Shown: in pieces, positions 29,496-38,947 of the stretch
Numbering within the stretch: the first letter of the stretch is position 1
How the letters are laid out: the number at the start of each line of letters is the position of its first letter
NCBI RefSeq assembly: GCF_004770905.1
Contig: NZ_RQHT01000014.1
Span: 992,001 to 1,056,000 of the forward strand
Reading direction: 5' to 3'
Source: Leptospira bandrabouensis
GTDB lineage: Bacteria; Spirochaetota; Leptospiria; Leptospirales; Leptospiraceae
DNA length: 64,000 nucleotides
Position numbers and translations under genes: made by a program
Notes under the pieces: model-generated
The model's database searches: none
Told to the model about the DNA's origin: nothing
What the model saw: the letters and a program-made list of their open reading frames with translations, nothing else

Positions 29496-29524
29496 TTGAC
29501 AAGTAGTCAAGAAAACCACATACT
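29496..29524 (+). promoter_or_regulatory. Promoter with embedded palindrome for the toxin-antitoxin pair
   Basis: TTGACA (29496-29501) is a consensus -35 box, and CATACT (29519-29524) at 17-base spacing could be the -10 box. TTGACAAGTAGTCAA (29496-29510) is an inverted repeat with 5-base arms and could bind the antitoxin for autoregulation. The predicted transcription start coincides with ATG 29531, so the mRNA may be leaderless; no Shine-Dalgarno sequence is visible. Confidence 0.5.
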
Positions 29525-29530
29525 CATAAT

Positions 29531-29770
29531 ATGAAAGCATTCCCTGTTGGTGAGCTCAAAACTAAATTCTCAAATATATTAGAATTAGTACAAAATGGTG
29601 AGGAAGTTGAAATTCTTTATGGAAAAAACAAAAAGCCAGTCGCCAAAATAGTCCCGCTATATTCTAAAAAATCGGGAAAACGAAAATTAGGAATATTAAA
29701 GGGAAAATCAAAAATTACTTTCGCAAAAAATTTCAAAATGACTGAAGATGAATTACTAAATTTGAAATGA
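29531..29770 (+). CDS. Type II antitoxin, Phd/YefM family
   Basis: The 79-residue protein begins KAFPVGELKTKFSNILELVQNGEEVEI, the Phd/YefM DNA-binding fold (residues 1-55), followed by a basic then helical C-terminus (SKITFAKNFKMTEDELLNL) that would wrap the toxin. Antitoxins of this type neutralise the partner toxin and repress their own promoter. It overlaps the toxin gene by 4 bases (ATGA at 29767-29770). It may lack a leader. Assignment is firm by fold pattern plus pairing. Confidence 0.88.
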   Translation: MKAFPVGELKTKFSNILELVQNGEEVEILYGKNKKPVAKIVPLYSKKSGKRKLGILKGKSKITFAKNFKMTEDELLNLK

Positions 29771-30165
29771 ATTATTTAATTGATACACATTGCATACTTT
29801 GGTGTATTTCTGATCCGGAAAAATTGAGTAAAAATGTTTTAAAAATCATAGAAAATTCGAGTAATCGTATAATCGTTTCTAGCATATCGTTATGGGAAAT
29901 AGCACTAAAAATTAGGTTAAAGAAATTAGAAATTTCTGGGTTCAAAGAGGAAAATATACCTGAATTATTAACAAAAATGAATATAGAAATTATGGATTTT
30001 TCCGGCGATGAAGCAATTCTATTTTCAAAATTTGAGCTTTTAGATCATAAAGATCCATTTGACTTATTTCTTATTTACCTATCAATTAAGCGTAATTACA
30101 CTCTCATTAGTAGAGATTCAGTTATATCTAAAATGAAGCTTAAAGGTTTCAAAACTATCTGGTAA
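29767..30165 (+). CDS. Type II toxin, PIN-domain ribonuclease
   Basis: The 132-residue PIN domain begins MNYLIDTHCILWCI with the first catalytic Asp near residue 6, then ISLWEIALKIRLKK with the conserved Glu, and DPFDLFLIYLSI and LISRDSVI with further acidic residues. It most resembles the VapC-like PIN group that pairs with Phd-type antitoxins. Such toxins cleave RNA and inhibit translation. All expected acidic residues appear present, so the toxin is probably active. The gene overlaps its antitoxin by 4 bases. Confidence 0.9.
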   Translation: MNYLIDTHCILWCISDPEKLSKNVLKIIENSSNRIIVSSISLWEIALKIRLKKLEISGFKEENIPELLTKMNIEIMDFSGDEAILFSKFELLDHKDPFDLFLIYLSIKRNYTLISRDSVISKMKLKGFKTIW

Positions 30166-30265
30166 ATAGCCTAAAACACTCCGCCTAACAGCACCTAGTA
30201 ATATAATCTGGCACTCACTCTTATCAGAATCAGTGCCATCCTCCATCCTTCACAACCCACTTCCC

Positions 30266-31705
30266 TTACTGATTCATCTCTACTAAAGTCTCAAAAAGGA
30301 TCTTAGTTCCAAGTTCCAAATTATCAATCGTCATGTTTTCATTTTTTCCATGCATTCCATCGATGTCTTCTGATTTAAGAACTGCGGGAATCAGACCGTA
30401 AGCTTTGATTCCTACCCGTCTTAAATAAGAATTATCTGTTTTGCCCGGAGAAAGGAAAGGAGTCACTGTACTATTGGGAAATTTATTCACAGAAACAGCG
30501 GCCAAGGTGCTAAAAAAACGCGTATTGATGGGAGATACATCTGTCGGATTGATGTCGGTAAATGTAATCTCTGCATTGTATTTGGCAGCAATGGTTTTTA
30601 CCTTATTGGCAAATTCCTCAATATCAACACCGGGAAGTGTGCGGATATCCAATCTTCCTGAAGCTTCGCCCGCTATCACATTTTCTCCACCTTCCCCTTC
30701 TGTGGTACGAAATCCTGTAATGGATTTTGTATTGGTTGTCATTGCCGTCAGGTGGCGATTGCTTCGAATGGTTCCATGTAATAAAGGTTTAATGAGTGGA
30801 TTTCTTGCATTTTTTAAAAAGAAAGATTTTGGAAAAGAACTGATAGTCCCAAGTTGGTAAAAAAACGCATCGGTTTCTTCTGTTATGCGAATATCAGATT
30901 CTAGTTCTCTCACTTCATTAAAAAATTGAATTAAGGATAAGGCTGGGTATTGTGTTGGAGGTGAGGACCCATGTCCGCTTGTTCCTTTAATTTTTGCTCT
31001 TAACCAAATGTTTCCTTTTTCCGCATATTGAATGTTAAAGATAGTGGAACCAGGAATCACAATGTCTCTTGTGGCAACTCCACCTTCATTGATGGCGTAT
31101 TCATATCCTTCAAAAACTTGTTTTTGTTTTGAAGTCATATACTTTCCACCTAACTCGGAACCAGATTCTTCATCGGCCAAAGCCAAATACATAATTTTTC
31201 TAGTTCTTGGAATTCCCGATCGTTTGATTTCCAGAAAGGCGAGTAATTCCATAACTGCCATTCCTTTCATATCAATAGCCCCTCGCCCCCAAACTCGACC
31301 TTCGTTTACAGTGCCAGAAAGTGGTGCCATTTTCCATTCACGAGGATCAAATTCGACTGTATCCAAATGGTTGGCGAGGATGATCCCTGGTTCGGGATTG
31401 GGAACTGTGGCTGGTAATTCCGCAATTAAGTTTGGTCTTGTGGGGTGTTTGGGATCAAAAACAAATCGAGAAGGAATTCCTTCTTTTGTGAGGACAGCTT
31501 GGATGTACTTGGCCACTTGGATTTCGTTTCCACGCACAGAAGGGATCTTCAAAAGATCGGTCAAAAGTTTGACGGCTTCTGTTCTACGGGCTTCCCAATT
31601 CACTTTCGGGTAAGATTGTTTTAGTTCCGCATACTTAACCTTTTGACCAAACGAACATTGTAAAAAGAAACTAATTCCTATTAAAAACGAAATGAAAAAT
31701 TTCAT
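30266..31705 (-). CDS. M20 family zinc peptidase, secreted or lipid-anchored
   Basis: The 479-residue protein is an M20/M28-type peptidase like carboxypeptidase S or PM20D1. Metal ligands are visible in LANHLDTVEFD (His and Asp), GRGAIDMKG (bridging Asp), LADEESGSELGG (catalytic Glu pair) and YAINEGG. A dimerisation domain is inserted around residues 215-340. The N-terminus MKFFISFLIGISFFLQCSFG is a signal with a Cys near residue 17, suggesting a lipoprotein. I chose ATG 31705 because AAGGGG precedes it and the upstream start (31741) adds only a basic stretch. Substrate is a peptide or N-acyl amino acid, not resolved. Confidence 0.88.
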   Translation of the reverse strand: MKFFISFLIGISFFLQCSFGQKVKYAELKQSYPKVNWEARRTEAVKLLTDLLKIPSVRGNEIQVAKYIQAVLTKEGIPSRFVFDPKHPTRPNLIAELPATVPNPEPGIILANHLDTVEFDPREWKMAPLSGTVNEGRVWGRGAIDMKGMAVMELLAFLEIKRSGIPRTRKIMYLALADEESGSELGGKYMTSKQKQVFEGYEYAINEGGVATRDIVIPGSTIFNIQYAEKGNIWLRAKIKGTSGHGSSPPTQYPALSLIQFFNEVRELESDIRITEETDAFFYQLGTISSFPKSFFLKNARNPLIKPLLHGTIRSNRHLTAMTTNTKSITGFRTTEGEGGENVIAGEASGRLDIRTLPGVDIEEFANKVKTIAAKYNAEITFTDINPTDVSPINTRFFSTLAAVSVNKFPNSTVTPFLSPGKTDNSYLRRVGIKAYGLIPAVLKSEDIDGMHGKNENMTIDNLELGTKILFETLVEMNQ

Positions 31706-31771
31706 GAAGCTTTTCCCCTTCTTCCGGAAAAAGAGAATCATGAATTTCCAAACTTAAAAGAAAAAACTTAC

Positions 31772-32374
31772 TTAAATTTTTCGTAAAACCAATCTTACAA
31801 TGGCGGCTTTTCCTCTATGGAACGGACTTTCATTCAGTTCAATTTCCAAAGCCTCTTCATATTCAACACTCATTTCCGAAAAATCCATCCGCAAATCTTT
31901 TAAATGGTAGAGCATATCAGGATCTTTCGGACCACCTGATGTATATTTTAACTGGTCGGGAGAAAACGCTTCCAATAACAAAATGCCACCAGGTTTTAAT
32001 GTGCGAACACAATTCCTATGAATGGTAGTGCGAATGGATTTAGGAAAATGACAGTAGATCAAAGCAACCATATCCATTTGGTCGGGTGCATAAGGATAAT
32101 TCAAAGCATCTGAAATTTCATAATGAAAACTTACATTTTTTTCTTTAGCAAGAGCCGTTGCTTTTTCTTTTCCAGATTCTGACTGATCAAAGGCAAATAC
32201 ATCCCAACCAAGGCCAGCAGCAAAAACAGCATTTCGTCCTTCTCCTTCACATGGAAAAAGGATTCTTCCTTTTTTTAAATTTGGTAAACGAGTACGTAAA
32301 AACTCATTTGGATCTTTTCCATAAACATATTCTTCGCTCGCATAACGTTCATTCCAGAAAGTTTTAGAATACAT
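31772..32374 (-). CDS. Class I SAM-dependent methyltransferase (TehB-like)
   Basis: This 200-residue protein has the class I methyltransferase motif I near residue 38 (GRILFPCEGEGRNAVFAAGLG), then WDVFAFDQSESG (acidic end of strand 2) and DMVALIYCHFP and LKPGGILLLEAF (motifs II and III). The arrangement is close to TehB/thiopurine-type small-molecule methyltransferases. Tellurite or thiol methylation is possible but unproven. It is on the minus strand between the M20 peptidase and nitroreductase genes, with gaps of about 70 bases. Confidence 0.85.
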   Translation of the reverse strand: MYSKTFWNERYASEEYVYGKDPNEFLRTRLPNLKKGRILFPCEGEGRNAVFAAGLGWDVFAFDQSESGKEKATALAKEKNVSFHYEISDALNYPYAPDQMDMVALIYCHFPKSIRTTIHRNCVRTLKPGGILLLEAFSPDQLKYTSGGPKDPDMLYHLKDLRMDFSEMSVEYEEALEIELNESPFHRGKAAIVRLVLRKI

Positions 32375-32444
32375 ACTGACCTGCTGTTTTGAATTTTTTA
32401 GTTAGATCAGCATATACTAAATTTTAAGAATCAGAAATCCTTTT

Positions 32445-33137
32445 TCAATAGAAATGAATTAAATCTTCGGCCGATTCCCTCGGTGTATGGAACCTGTTAA
32501 GTTCTGAATCTGGATTCGGATACCCAATGCTTAGTCCCAAAATCACTTTTTCCTCTTGGGGTAATGTAAGAGCATTTCTTACCACATCGGGAAAGGCACC
32601 AAGGGCTGCTTGGGGGCATGTGCCTAAACCTTCTTCTCTTGCTAAGAGCAAAACCGATTGGAGAAAACATCCTAAATCAATTCCAACAAAAAAGTTTAGA
32701 TCGAATTTGGAGGTGATAAAGACAGCCGTCGGTGCCCCGAAGAATTCAAAGTTTCGAAGCATAAACTTATCTCTCGCTTCTTTGTCTTTTCTATCTATTC
32801 CTGCTACTCCATAGATTTTCATACCTAAATCAAACATTCGTTTTTTAGCGTCGCTTGGATAAGATTCTGGCCAACTAGTTTCAGGACGTGGGGTAGATTC
32901 AAGTGCTGCTTTTGTCAGTGCTTCCGCTAAGAGGTCTTTTTTTCCCCCACTCACAATATGAACCTTCCAAGGTTGGGAGTTTTTCCAACTGGGGGAGCGT
33001 AAGGCCTTTTCAAAAATTCGTTTGAGGATTTCTTCTGGAATCGGTTGGGACAGGTATTCTCGGATACTATGGCGAGTATCTAATGCTTCTGTGACCGAAG
33101 TAGCCGTTTCGTGAATGGATATCATTTCAGAGTTCAT
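32445..33137 (-). CDS. Nitroreductase family protein
   Basis: The 230-residue protein is an FMN-dependent NAD(P)H nitroreductase-type flavoprotein. RHSIREYLSQPIPEEIL near residue 20 is the FMN phosphate-binding start, RSPSWKNSQPWKVHIVSG the next conserved segment, and LGTCPQAALGAFPDVV and VILGLSIGYPN near the C-terminus are also family motifs. ATG 33137 is chosen over 33158 because AGGAGA sits six bases upstream. The gene is divergent from tetR, and two palindromic operators lie between them, so it is probably repressed by that TetR protein and may deal with a nitro or quinone compound. Confidence 0.9.
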   Translation of the reverse strand: MNSEMISIHETATSVTEALDTRHSIREYLSQPIPEEILKRIFEKALRSPSWKNSQPWKVHIVSGGKKDLLAEALTKAALESTPRPETSWPESYPSDAKKRMFDLGMKIYGVAGIDRKDKEARDKFMLRNFEFFGAPTAVFITSKFDLNFFVGIDLGCFLQSVLLLAREEGLGTCPQAALGAFPDVVRNALTLPQEEKVILGLSIGYPNPDSELNRFHTPRESAEDLIHFY

Positions 33138-33156
33138 TTGGATTCTCCTAGGACAC

Positions 33157-33178
33157 ATACATACCAGTCGGTATGTAT
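33157..33178. promoter_or_regulatory. TetR-type operator 1
   Basis: A 22-bp palindrome with 9-bp arms and 4-base centre: ATACATACC, AGTC, GGTATGTAT. It lies between the nitroreductase start (33137) and tetR start (33254). Its core ATACC-N4-GGTAT recurs at 33198, 37 bp away centre to centre, which supports specific protein binding. Confidence 0.65.
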
Positions 33179-33197
33179 TGGCAAGAACTTTTCATAC

Positions 33198-33211
33198 ATA
33201 CCAGTTGGTAT
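33198..33211. promoter_or_regulatory. TetR-type operator 2
   Basis: ATACCAGTTGGTAT repeats the core of the operator at 33157-33178 (5-bp arms, 4-base centre). Both together would allow the adjacent TetR protein to control the divergent nitroreductase and tetR-TonB transcripts. Confidence 0.6.
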
Positions 33212-33253
33212 ATTATTTGCCTGAATACCGAATTTATGGAGTTTGGAGGAGAT

Positions 33254-33835
33254 ATGAAAAAGGAACCAACCCGAGTCCGACTTCTCCAAGTCAGCCGCAA
33301 TTTATTTTTAAAACAAGGATACTCAGAAACCGGACTCAATCAAATTGTGGAAGAGGCTAAAACTGTCAAAGCAAGCCTCTACCAACACTTTTCCTCAAAA
33401 GAAATGTTGGGTAAGGAAGTGCTTCGGATCTATTCGGAAGAAAATTTAACATTGCTTAAATCCTTGATGAAAAGAAATCCAAAACCATTGGATTTTATCA
33501 AAGCATGGGTGCGAATTCTTTCGAGAGAAGCAAGGGAATCCCAACTGTATGGATGTGGGATGGCAAATTTCCGAGCCCAAATTGCTGCAAATGAATTGGA
33601 AATTCGGAAAGAAATTGAAGAAATTGCCAATCGAACTATCGATTGTTTAGCAGAGTATCTGGAAGATTCGGTTGGGAACGTTCACTTAAATTCTAAAGTG
33701 GATTGTCGACTACTCGCCAAACAATTATTTTTTGTTTATGAGGGGGTTTTGCAAGGATACCGTTTGCTTGATGATAAAAGATCATTGGATGAACTTTATC
33801 GTATTGCAGAATGTTTAATTCCTAATTCTAAATGA
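33254..33835 (+). CDS. TetR/AcrR family transcription regulator
   Basis: The 193-residue protein has an N-terminal helix-turn-helix (residues about 10-55: LFLKQGYSETGLNQIVEEAKTVKASLYQHFSSKEML), the TetR signature, and a ligand-binding helical C-terminus. The start is ATG 33254 because GGAGGA precedes it closely; the longer frame from 33173 would encode through the operator region. Its gene overlaps the TonB receptor gene by 4 bases (ATGA at 33832), so regulator and receptor are translated together. The C-terminal domain resembles the TetR group linked with nitroreductases, and a ligand cannot be named. Confidence 0.9.
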   Translation: MKKEPTRVRLLQVSRNLFLKQGYSETGLNQIVEEAKTVKASLYQHFSSKEMLGKEVLRIYSEENLTLLKSLMKRNPKPLDFIKAWVRILSREARESQLYGCGMANFRAQIAANELEIRKEIEEIANRTIDCLAEYLEDSVGNVHLNSKVDCRLLAKQLFFVYEGVLQGYRLLDDKRSLDELYRIAECLIPNSK

Positions 33836-36492
33836 AACAATATTGGTTACAATTATTAATCTTTCTTCTAACTTTTGTTTGGGTTTTGCCCAGTTATGCA
33901 GAAGGAAATATAGAAGTTATATTTCAAATTGTAAAATCCAATTCCGGAAAACCAGTAAACAATGCTTTAGTTATTTCAAAAAAAGGAAAAACAAGTGCGG
34001 TATCAAACGAGGAAGGAATCGCCAAACTTCGATTTCCCGAACCAGGATATTATGAAATCAAAATTTCGACCGCTGACAAAACAGAATCAGTATTTCGAGA
34101 AGTCCGTTTTAAAGGCCAAGTAATCCTTGTCACTATATACGAATCAAACTTAGCAGGAATTTTGGTGAGTGGGGAGAGGGATAAAACTCCGCTTTCTCGG
34201 TATGGACTGGTCCAAGAGGAAATCAAACGTCTTCCGGGAGTTTCCGGTGATTCCTTGAAAGCACTGCAAACGGTTCCTGGTGTTGTGATTGGGGCCCCCG
34301 TAGGGATTTTACCATCTGTATTTACAAACATTGGATCCAATTTACTCACTGGAAATCCTTATAGCAATAGCGAAAGAGGGGACCTATCTTTGCGAGGAGG
34401 CGGTACAAGGCAAAATCAATATTACTTTGATGGATTTCCTCTTCCTTATCCCTTTCATTTAGGAAATCAATCTTCTGTTTTAAATAATAACCTAATCAAG
34501 TCTTTTGATGTATTTTCAGGTGCATTTCCGGCTAAATATGGTTATGCGACTGGAGGAATTATTGCCATTGAAGGTACAGATCGGGTGGATGAAAATAAAA
34601 CTGTCATCAATACCAATTTGTTTTTATCAGATGTTTATAACCAATCCAAAATCCTACCAGGACTTGCCATGATCAGTTCTGGCCGTAAAAATTATCCTAA
34701 CGTAGTTCTACTCCAAGCCTATCCCCAGGGAATTCCTGAAGATGCTAAATTTGCTGAATACCAAGACTACCAATGGAAACTCATTTGGGATATTAACTCC
34801 GAACATAGATTAACAGTACAAACTTTTGGAACAAGAGATCGCCAGGCTTATACAAAGGCCCAAGCAGATTTAGAACGGGGAGGAGGAGACCCAAGACCAC
34901 CTACTGGACTCGATCGTATGTTCCGAACCGATGCGATTCGTTATGTTTGGAAAGGAAAATCCTTTCGAAATACCTTATCTTATTCCCGTACCTCTTTTAA
35001 TGAATTTTTTGAACTTCGTTTTACTAATCCACTGACGGCAGAAAATATTTTTGGGTTACAGAACAGAACCACTGATTCTATTACTTATGTGCATAATGCT
35101 TTCGAATGGGAACTTTGGGAAGAACATCTCAAACTCGAAGCGGGAGTGCAGGGTCGCTTCCGAGAGACAACTCTTAAGGGAGAAAATATTTCTTCCTATA
35201 ACCGCTTATTTTTTGATATATTCAATGATCTTTTAAACTCGAATGCAGCGTTTCGATCTGTGATTGATGGAGACCGAATTCGGTATAAGGAAAAATCTGC
35301 CTATGCAGAACTTCCTTTTAAATATGCTGGTTTTCGCCTAACACCAGGTGCACGAATTGACAATTATTCAGGCAGTAACGAAACCAATTTGGCTCCCAGG
35401 ATTACTGGCGGTTATCTTTTTGAATCCACAAAAACAGGGATCATGGCAGGGCATGGAATTCATTATAACGCCCCAGTGTCTATCGAAGCACTATCTTCGA
35501 AGTCAGGAAATCCTAATTTGTTTATGGAAAGAGCCGAACACAATTCAATTGGTGTGAGCCAAGAATTAGCAAACCATTGGCAAATTAAAATCGAAGGTTT
35601 TCGTAATATCTTTCAAAACATCATTGTTCCCGATGCCTATATTGTGGATCCTTATGCTCTCAATAATGATGTTAGGGTTTTTGTAAATGAAACGGCAAAG
35701 GTACTTGCAAATCCGATCACTCCCAAAAATCTCAACTATTCCAATGCAGGTTATGGACATTCAGAAGGTGTAGAAATTTTTATCAAAAAAACAAAAGATC
35801 CAAGAGAACAGTCAGGGCTTTTTGGATGGATTTCTTACACAAACTCTATCACCAAACGAATCAATAACCAATCCAGGTTGAATAGTGATGAAACTAGAAA
35901 TAGAACTTTACTCAATAATTCAAGAACACTTTTGGCACAAAGCAAATTGGGAACCAACTACATCAATTATTACGATGATAACAATGTAGAAGTGATTTAT
36001 AATAATGACAAAGAACAACTTTATGATTTGGACAGAACTCATATTTTGAATATTGTATTTGGTTATAAATTCAATCCAGAATGGATGGTGGGTGGCAGGT
36101 TTCGGTATTTTTCGGGAACACCTTATACTCCCATAACTAGTGCTACACGAGCCAACCAAGCTGCCACTTTTGGTTTGAATTTATATTTTCCAAATTATTC
36201 TAGTAATTATAACAGCGATCGATTTCTACCTTTCCATCAGTTTGATTTGCGAATTGATCGAATTGAAAACTATTCCTGGGGATATGTGAATACTTACATT
36301 GAATTTGTGAATTTTTATGGGCGAAGGAACCAAGCGGGTTTTGACTTTGATAATACTAAAAACTTCCAAAGGAATCAGAATCCGGCCCCTACTTATGATA
36401 CTGTCAATTCTCCTTATATTGTCTCTCAAACACCTAACGGAAAAATGGCGATCATTCCTCTTGTGAATATCGGTATCGAGGTAAGATTTTGA
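33832..36492 (+). CDS. TonB-dependent receptor with carboxypeptidase-regulatory-like N-terminus
   Basis: This 886-residue protein has a signal peptide (LLIFLLTFVWVLPSYA), a beta-sandwich domain (about 25-105: KPVNNALVISKKGKTSAVSNEEG), then a plug domain (about 125-250: LKALQTVPGVV; LSLRGGGTRQNQYYFDGFP; FSGAFPAKYGYATGGIIAIEG). A beta-barrel to the C-terminus ends in GIEVRF with a terminal aromatic residue. It is predicted to import an unidentified ligand. Its ATG overlaps the tetR stop codon and the downstream lipoprotein gene overlaps its 3' end, so the three genes form one coupled operon. Confidence 0.88.
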   Translation: MKQYWLQLLIFLLTFVWVLPSYAEGNIEVIFQIVKSNSGKPVNNALVISKKGKTSAVSNEEGIAKLRFPEPGYYEIKISTADKTESVFREVRFKGQVILVTIYESNLAGILVSGERDKTPLSRYGLVQEEIKRLPGVSGDSLKALQTVPGVVIGAPVGILPSVFTNIGSNLLTGNPYSNSERGDLSLRGGGTRQNQYYFDGFPLPYPFHLGNQSSVLNNNLIKSFDVFSGAFPAKYGYATGGIIAIEGTDRVDENKTVINTNLFLSDVYNQSKILPGLAMISSGRKNYPNVVLLQAYPQGIPEDAKFAEYQDYQWKLIWDINSEHRLTVQTFGTRDRQAYTKAQADLERGGGDPRPPTGLDRMFRTDAIRYVWKGKSFRNTLSYSRTSFNEFFELRFTNPLTAENIFGLQNRTTDSITYVHNAFEWELWEEHLKLEAGVQGRFRETTLKGENISSYNRLFFDIFNDLLNSNAAFRSVIDGDRIRYKEKSAYAELPFKYAGFRLTPGARIDNYSGSNETNLAPRITGGYLFESTKTGIMAGHGIHYNAPVSIEALSSKSGNPNLFMERAEHNSIGVSQELANHWQIKIEGFRNIFQNIIVPDAYIVDPYALNNDVRVFVNETAKVLANPITPKNLNYSNAGYGHSEGVEIFIKKTKDPREQSGLFGWISYTNSITKRINNQSRLNSDETRNRTLLNNSRTLLAQSKLGTNYINYYDDNNVEVIYNNDKEQLYDLDRTHILNIVFGYKFNPEWMVGGRFRYFSGTPYTPITSATRANQAATFGLNLYFPNYSSNYNSDRFLPFHQFDLRIDRIENYSWGYVNTYIEFVNFYGRRNQAGFDFDNTKNFQRNQNPAPTYDTVNSPYIVSQTPNGKMAIIPLVNIGIEVRF

Positions 36493-37136
36493 AAAGAATC
36501 GTAATGAGTTTGTATTTAGTTCTTTTTTTTGCCTCTTGTTTTGAAAGTGGGAGCGAAAAAGAGAAAAAAGAGGAAAACAAACAAACTTTGTTTCTGACTA
36601 CATTGTATTTGGTCAGGGAGTCGGGAAATTGTATTAAAACAGATACAACACTTCCTACTAACAATCAATTCTGCAGCAGGCGACCATTGGGAGTTTGTTC
36701 AGTCAACCAACTTGTTCTCACACAAAATGAATTGAATGTTATGTTCAATGAAATGAGAACCATTCAAAATAGGACCAGTGATTGCCTAGAATCCATCCTT
36801 CAATCAGGGATCCTGGTTTTGAAAGCAACCACTGCCTCTGAGATAGAGAATATAAAATCAAAATATACATTCCGCGTGGTGGATTCTTGTGAGTTAGAAG
36901 GATTCCAGCTATCGAACGAAAAAAGATTAGCGAACTTTTCTGAAATCCAATGGTTAGAGTCTGTGCGCGGAAAAATCGCCAAAGCTGCAAAAAACATCAC
37001 AAACAACGGGTTTCTGCCCCAAGGAAATCGTGATAGAGCTAACAGCTGTTTGAATTTAGAGTTTAAGGATTGGGAAAAAGACCTAACACAAGGAAATCTT
37101 GAAAATAATATCCTAGTCGAAATCACTCGACCATAA
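36489..37136 (+). CDS. Cysteine-containing lipoprotein of unknown function
   Basis: The 215-residue product has a signal MSLYLVLFFASC with Cys near residue 17, then a charged linker KEKKEENK and a soluble domain with at least six Cys residues (CIKTD, FCSRRPLGVC, DCLESIL, CELEG, CLNLEF), suggesting disulfides. No family was recognised. The start is a TTG at 36489 overlapping the upstream stop, preceded by GAGG; an in-frame ATG at 36504 would still give a full signal. Its coupling to a TonB receptor gene suggests a surface or periplasmic accessory role. Confidence 0.65.
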   Translation: MKRIVMSLYLVLFFASCFESGSEKEKKEENKQTLFLTTLYLVRESGNCIKTDTTLPTNNQFCSRRPLGVCSVNQLVLTQNELNVMFNEMRTIQNRTSDCLESILQSGILVLKATTASEIENIKSKYTFRVVDSCELEGFQLSNEKRLANFSEIQWLESVRGKIAKAAKNITNNGFLPQGNRDRANSCLNLEFKDWEKDLTQGNLENNILVEITRP

Positions 37137-37205
37137 ATTCAAAATCCGCTTTCCTTAACCTCGCCATCTTTCATTTTGTCTTTAATCCAAAGGAAATTGA
37201 ATTTT

Positions 37206-38882
37206 ATGTCTTTGAATCGATACAGCCGCACCCTTACCCAAGATGAATCCCTTCCTGCTTCGCAAGCCATGATCATTGGATCGGGAGTTCCTTATGAAGA
37301 TTTGAACAAACCATTCATAGGAATTGGAAGTACGGGATTTGATGGAAATCCGTGTAACATGCACTTAACTACTCTATCTGCCTTACAAAAGAAAAGTATC
37401 TTAGATACAAAACAAATGGTGGGTTTATTATTTAATACGATAGGTGTGAGCGATGGAATTACCAATGGAAATGACGGAATGCGTTATTCCCTACCATCCA
37501 GAGAGATCATAGCCGACTCCATTGAAACGATTGCCGGTGCTCATTATTATGACGGACTGCTTTTTACAGCTGGTTGCGATAAAAATATGCCAGGTGCCAT
37601 TATGGCAATGGCAAGACTCAACCGTCCATCCATCATGGTCTATGGCGGAACCATCAACGGTGGTCACTATAAAGGGGAAAAATTAAATATTGTTTCAGCC
37701 TTTGAAGCTTACGGAAAAAAAATTAACGGTAAAATCACGGAAGATGATTTTAAAGAAGTGATTAAAAATTCCTGCCCGGGGCCTGGCGCCTGTGGTGGAA
37801 TGTATACTGCCAACACAATGGCAACTGCCATTGAAGTCATGGGAATGAGTTTGCCTTATAGTTCTTCTTCCCCTGCACGCAGTGAAGAGAAAAAGAAAGA
37901 GTGTATGAATATTGGAAAGTATATGTACAATCTTTTAGAAAAGGACATCAAACCTTCTGATATCATCACTCCTAAATCCATTTTAAATGCACTTCGTGTA
38001 GTCACCATTCTTGGTGGTTCAACTAACGCTGCTTTACATATGATTGCGATTGCAAGGACAATGGGAATTCCACTTGATTTGGAACAAATTCAAAAAGTCA
38101 CTGATACCACTCCGCTTCTCGCAGATATGAAACCAAGTGGAAAGTATCTTATGGAAGACCTGCATGCCATCGGGGGAACTCCTGCCATCATGAAATTCAT
38201 GTTACGCGAAGGTTTACTTGATGGTTCTTGTTTGACGGTTACGGGAAAAACCATTGCAGAAAACTTAGAAGCACTACCTGATCTTCCGAGTGACCAGGAC
38301 TTACTTCGACCTGTTAGTAACCCCATCAAAAAAGAGGGCCATATCCAAGTTCTCTATGGCAATATTGCCAAAAAAGGGGCTGTGGCAAAAATCACAGGAC
38401 ATGAAGGGGAGATGTTTGAAGGCAAAGCCATCTGTTTTGATTCGGAAGTAGAAGCCAATGCTGGGATTCGCGATGGAAAGGTAAAACCAGGCCATGTGGT
38501 TGTGATTCGTTATGTGGGTCCCAAAGGTGGACCAGGAATGCCTGAGATGTTAAAACCCACTTCTGCGATCATTGGAGCGGGTCTTGGTGACAACGTGGCA
38601 CTTATCACTGATGGAAGGTTCTCTGGAGGAAGTCATGGATTTGTAGTAGGCCATATCACCCCAGAAGCAATGGAAGGAGGGGAAATCGCCTTTGTCCAAG
38701 ATGGGGATAAAATTCTCATTGATGCTCGCACCAACAAACTAGAGGTTTTGGTTTCTCCAGAAGAATTGGAAAAAAGAAGAGCGGCCTGGAAAAAACCACC
38801 GTACAGGATCACCACTGGATATTTATGGAAGTACATCCAGATGGTAAAAGATGCAAGTACTGGTTGTTTGACAGACCGTTAA
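37206..38882 (+). CDS. ilvD: Dihydroxy-acid dehydratase IlvD
   Basis: IlvD removes water from dihydroxy acids in valine, leucine and isoleucine synthesis using an iron-sulfur cluster. The three cluster cysteines are in [19 protein letters not shown] and [15 protein letters not shown], and [10 protein letters not shown] and [14 protein letters not shown] motifs are present ([15 protein letters not shown]). The 558-residue length fits the family. ATG 37206 is chosen over 37176 because AAGGAAA lies upstream and the longer version adds an unconserved tail. The gene stands alone; no other ilv gene is adjacent. Confidence 0.96.
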   Translation: MSLNRYSRTLTQDESLPASQAMIIGSGVPYEDLNKPFIGIGSTGFDGNPCNMHLTTLSALQKKSILDTKQMVGLLFNTIGVSDGITNGNDGMRYSLPSREIIADSIETIAGAHYYDGLLFTAGCDKNMPGAIMAMARLNRPSIMVYGGTINGGHYKGEKLNIVSAFEAYGKKINGKITEDDFKEVIKNSCPGPGACGGMYTANTMATAIEVMGMSLPYSSSSPARSEEKKKECMNIGKYMYNLLEKDIKPSDIITPKSILNALRVVTILGGSTNAALHMIAIARTMGIPLDLEQIQKVTDTTPLLADMKPSGKYLMEDLHAIGGTPAIMKFMLREGLLDGSCLTVTGKTIAENLEALPDLPSDQDLLRPVSNPIKKEGHIQVLYGNIAKKGAVAKITGHEGEMFEGKAICFDSEVEANAGIRDGKVKPGHVVVIRYVGPKGGPGMPEMLKPTSAIIGAGLGDNVALITDGRFSGGSHGFVVGHITPEAMEGGEIAFVQDGDKILIDARTNKLEVLVSPEELEKRRAAWKKPPYRITTGYLWKYIQMVKDASTGCLTDR

Positions 38883-38910
38883 AAATTCACTTTCCCTTTC
38901 ACTCTTAACG

Positions 38911-38947
38911 GAAATTCCCACTCGAATTAGGATTTAGTGGGAATTTC
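38911..38947. terminator. 12-bp hairpin between convergent ilvD and pirin genes
   Basis: GAAATTCCCACT (38911-38922) and AGTGGGAATTTC (38936-38947) are perfect complements with a 13-base loop. The right arm lies within the last codons of the pirin gene. It probably ends transcripts from both directions, although no long T-run follows. Confidence 0.55.

Noticed and set aside
30202..30237. TGGCACT/AGTGCCA inverted repeat between the toxin gene and the M20 gene
   Set aside because: Arms are only 7 bases with a 16-base loop and no T-run; too weak to list as a terminator.
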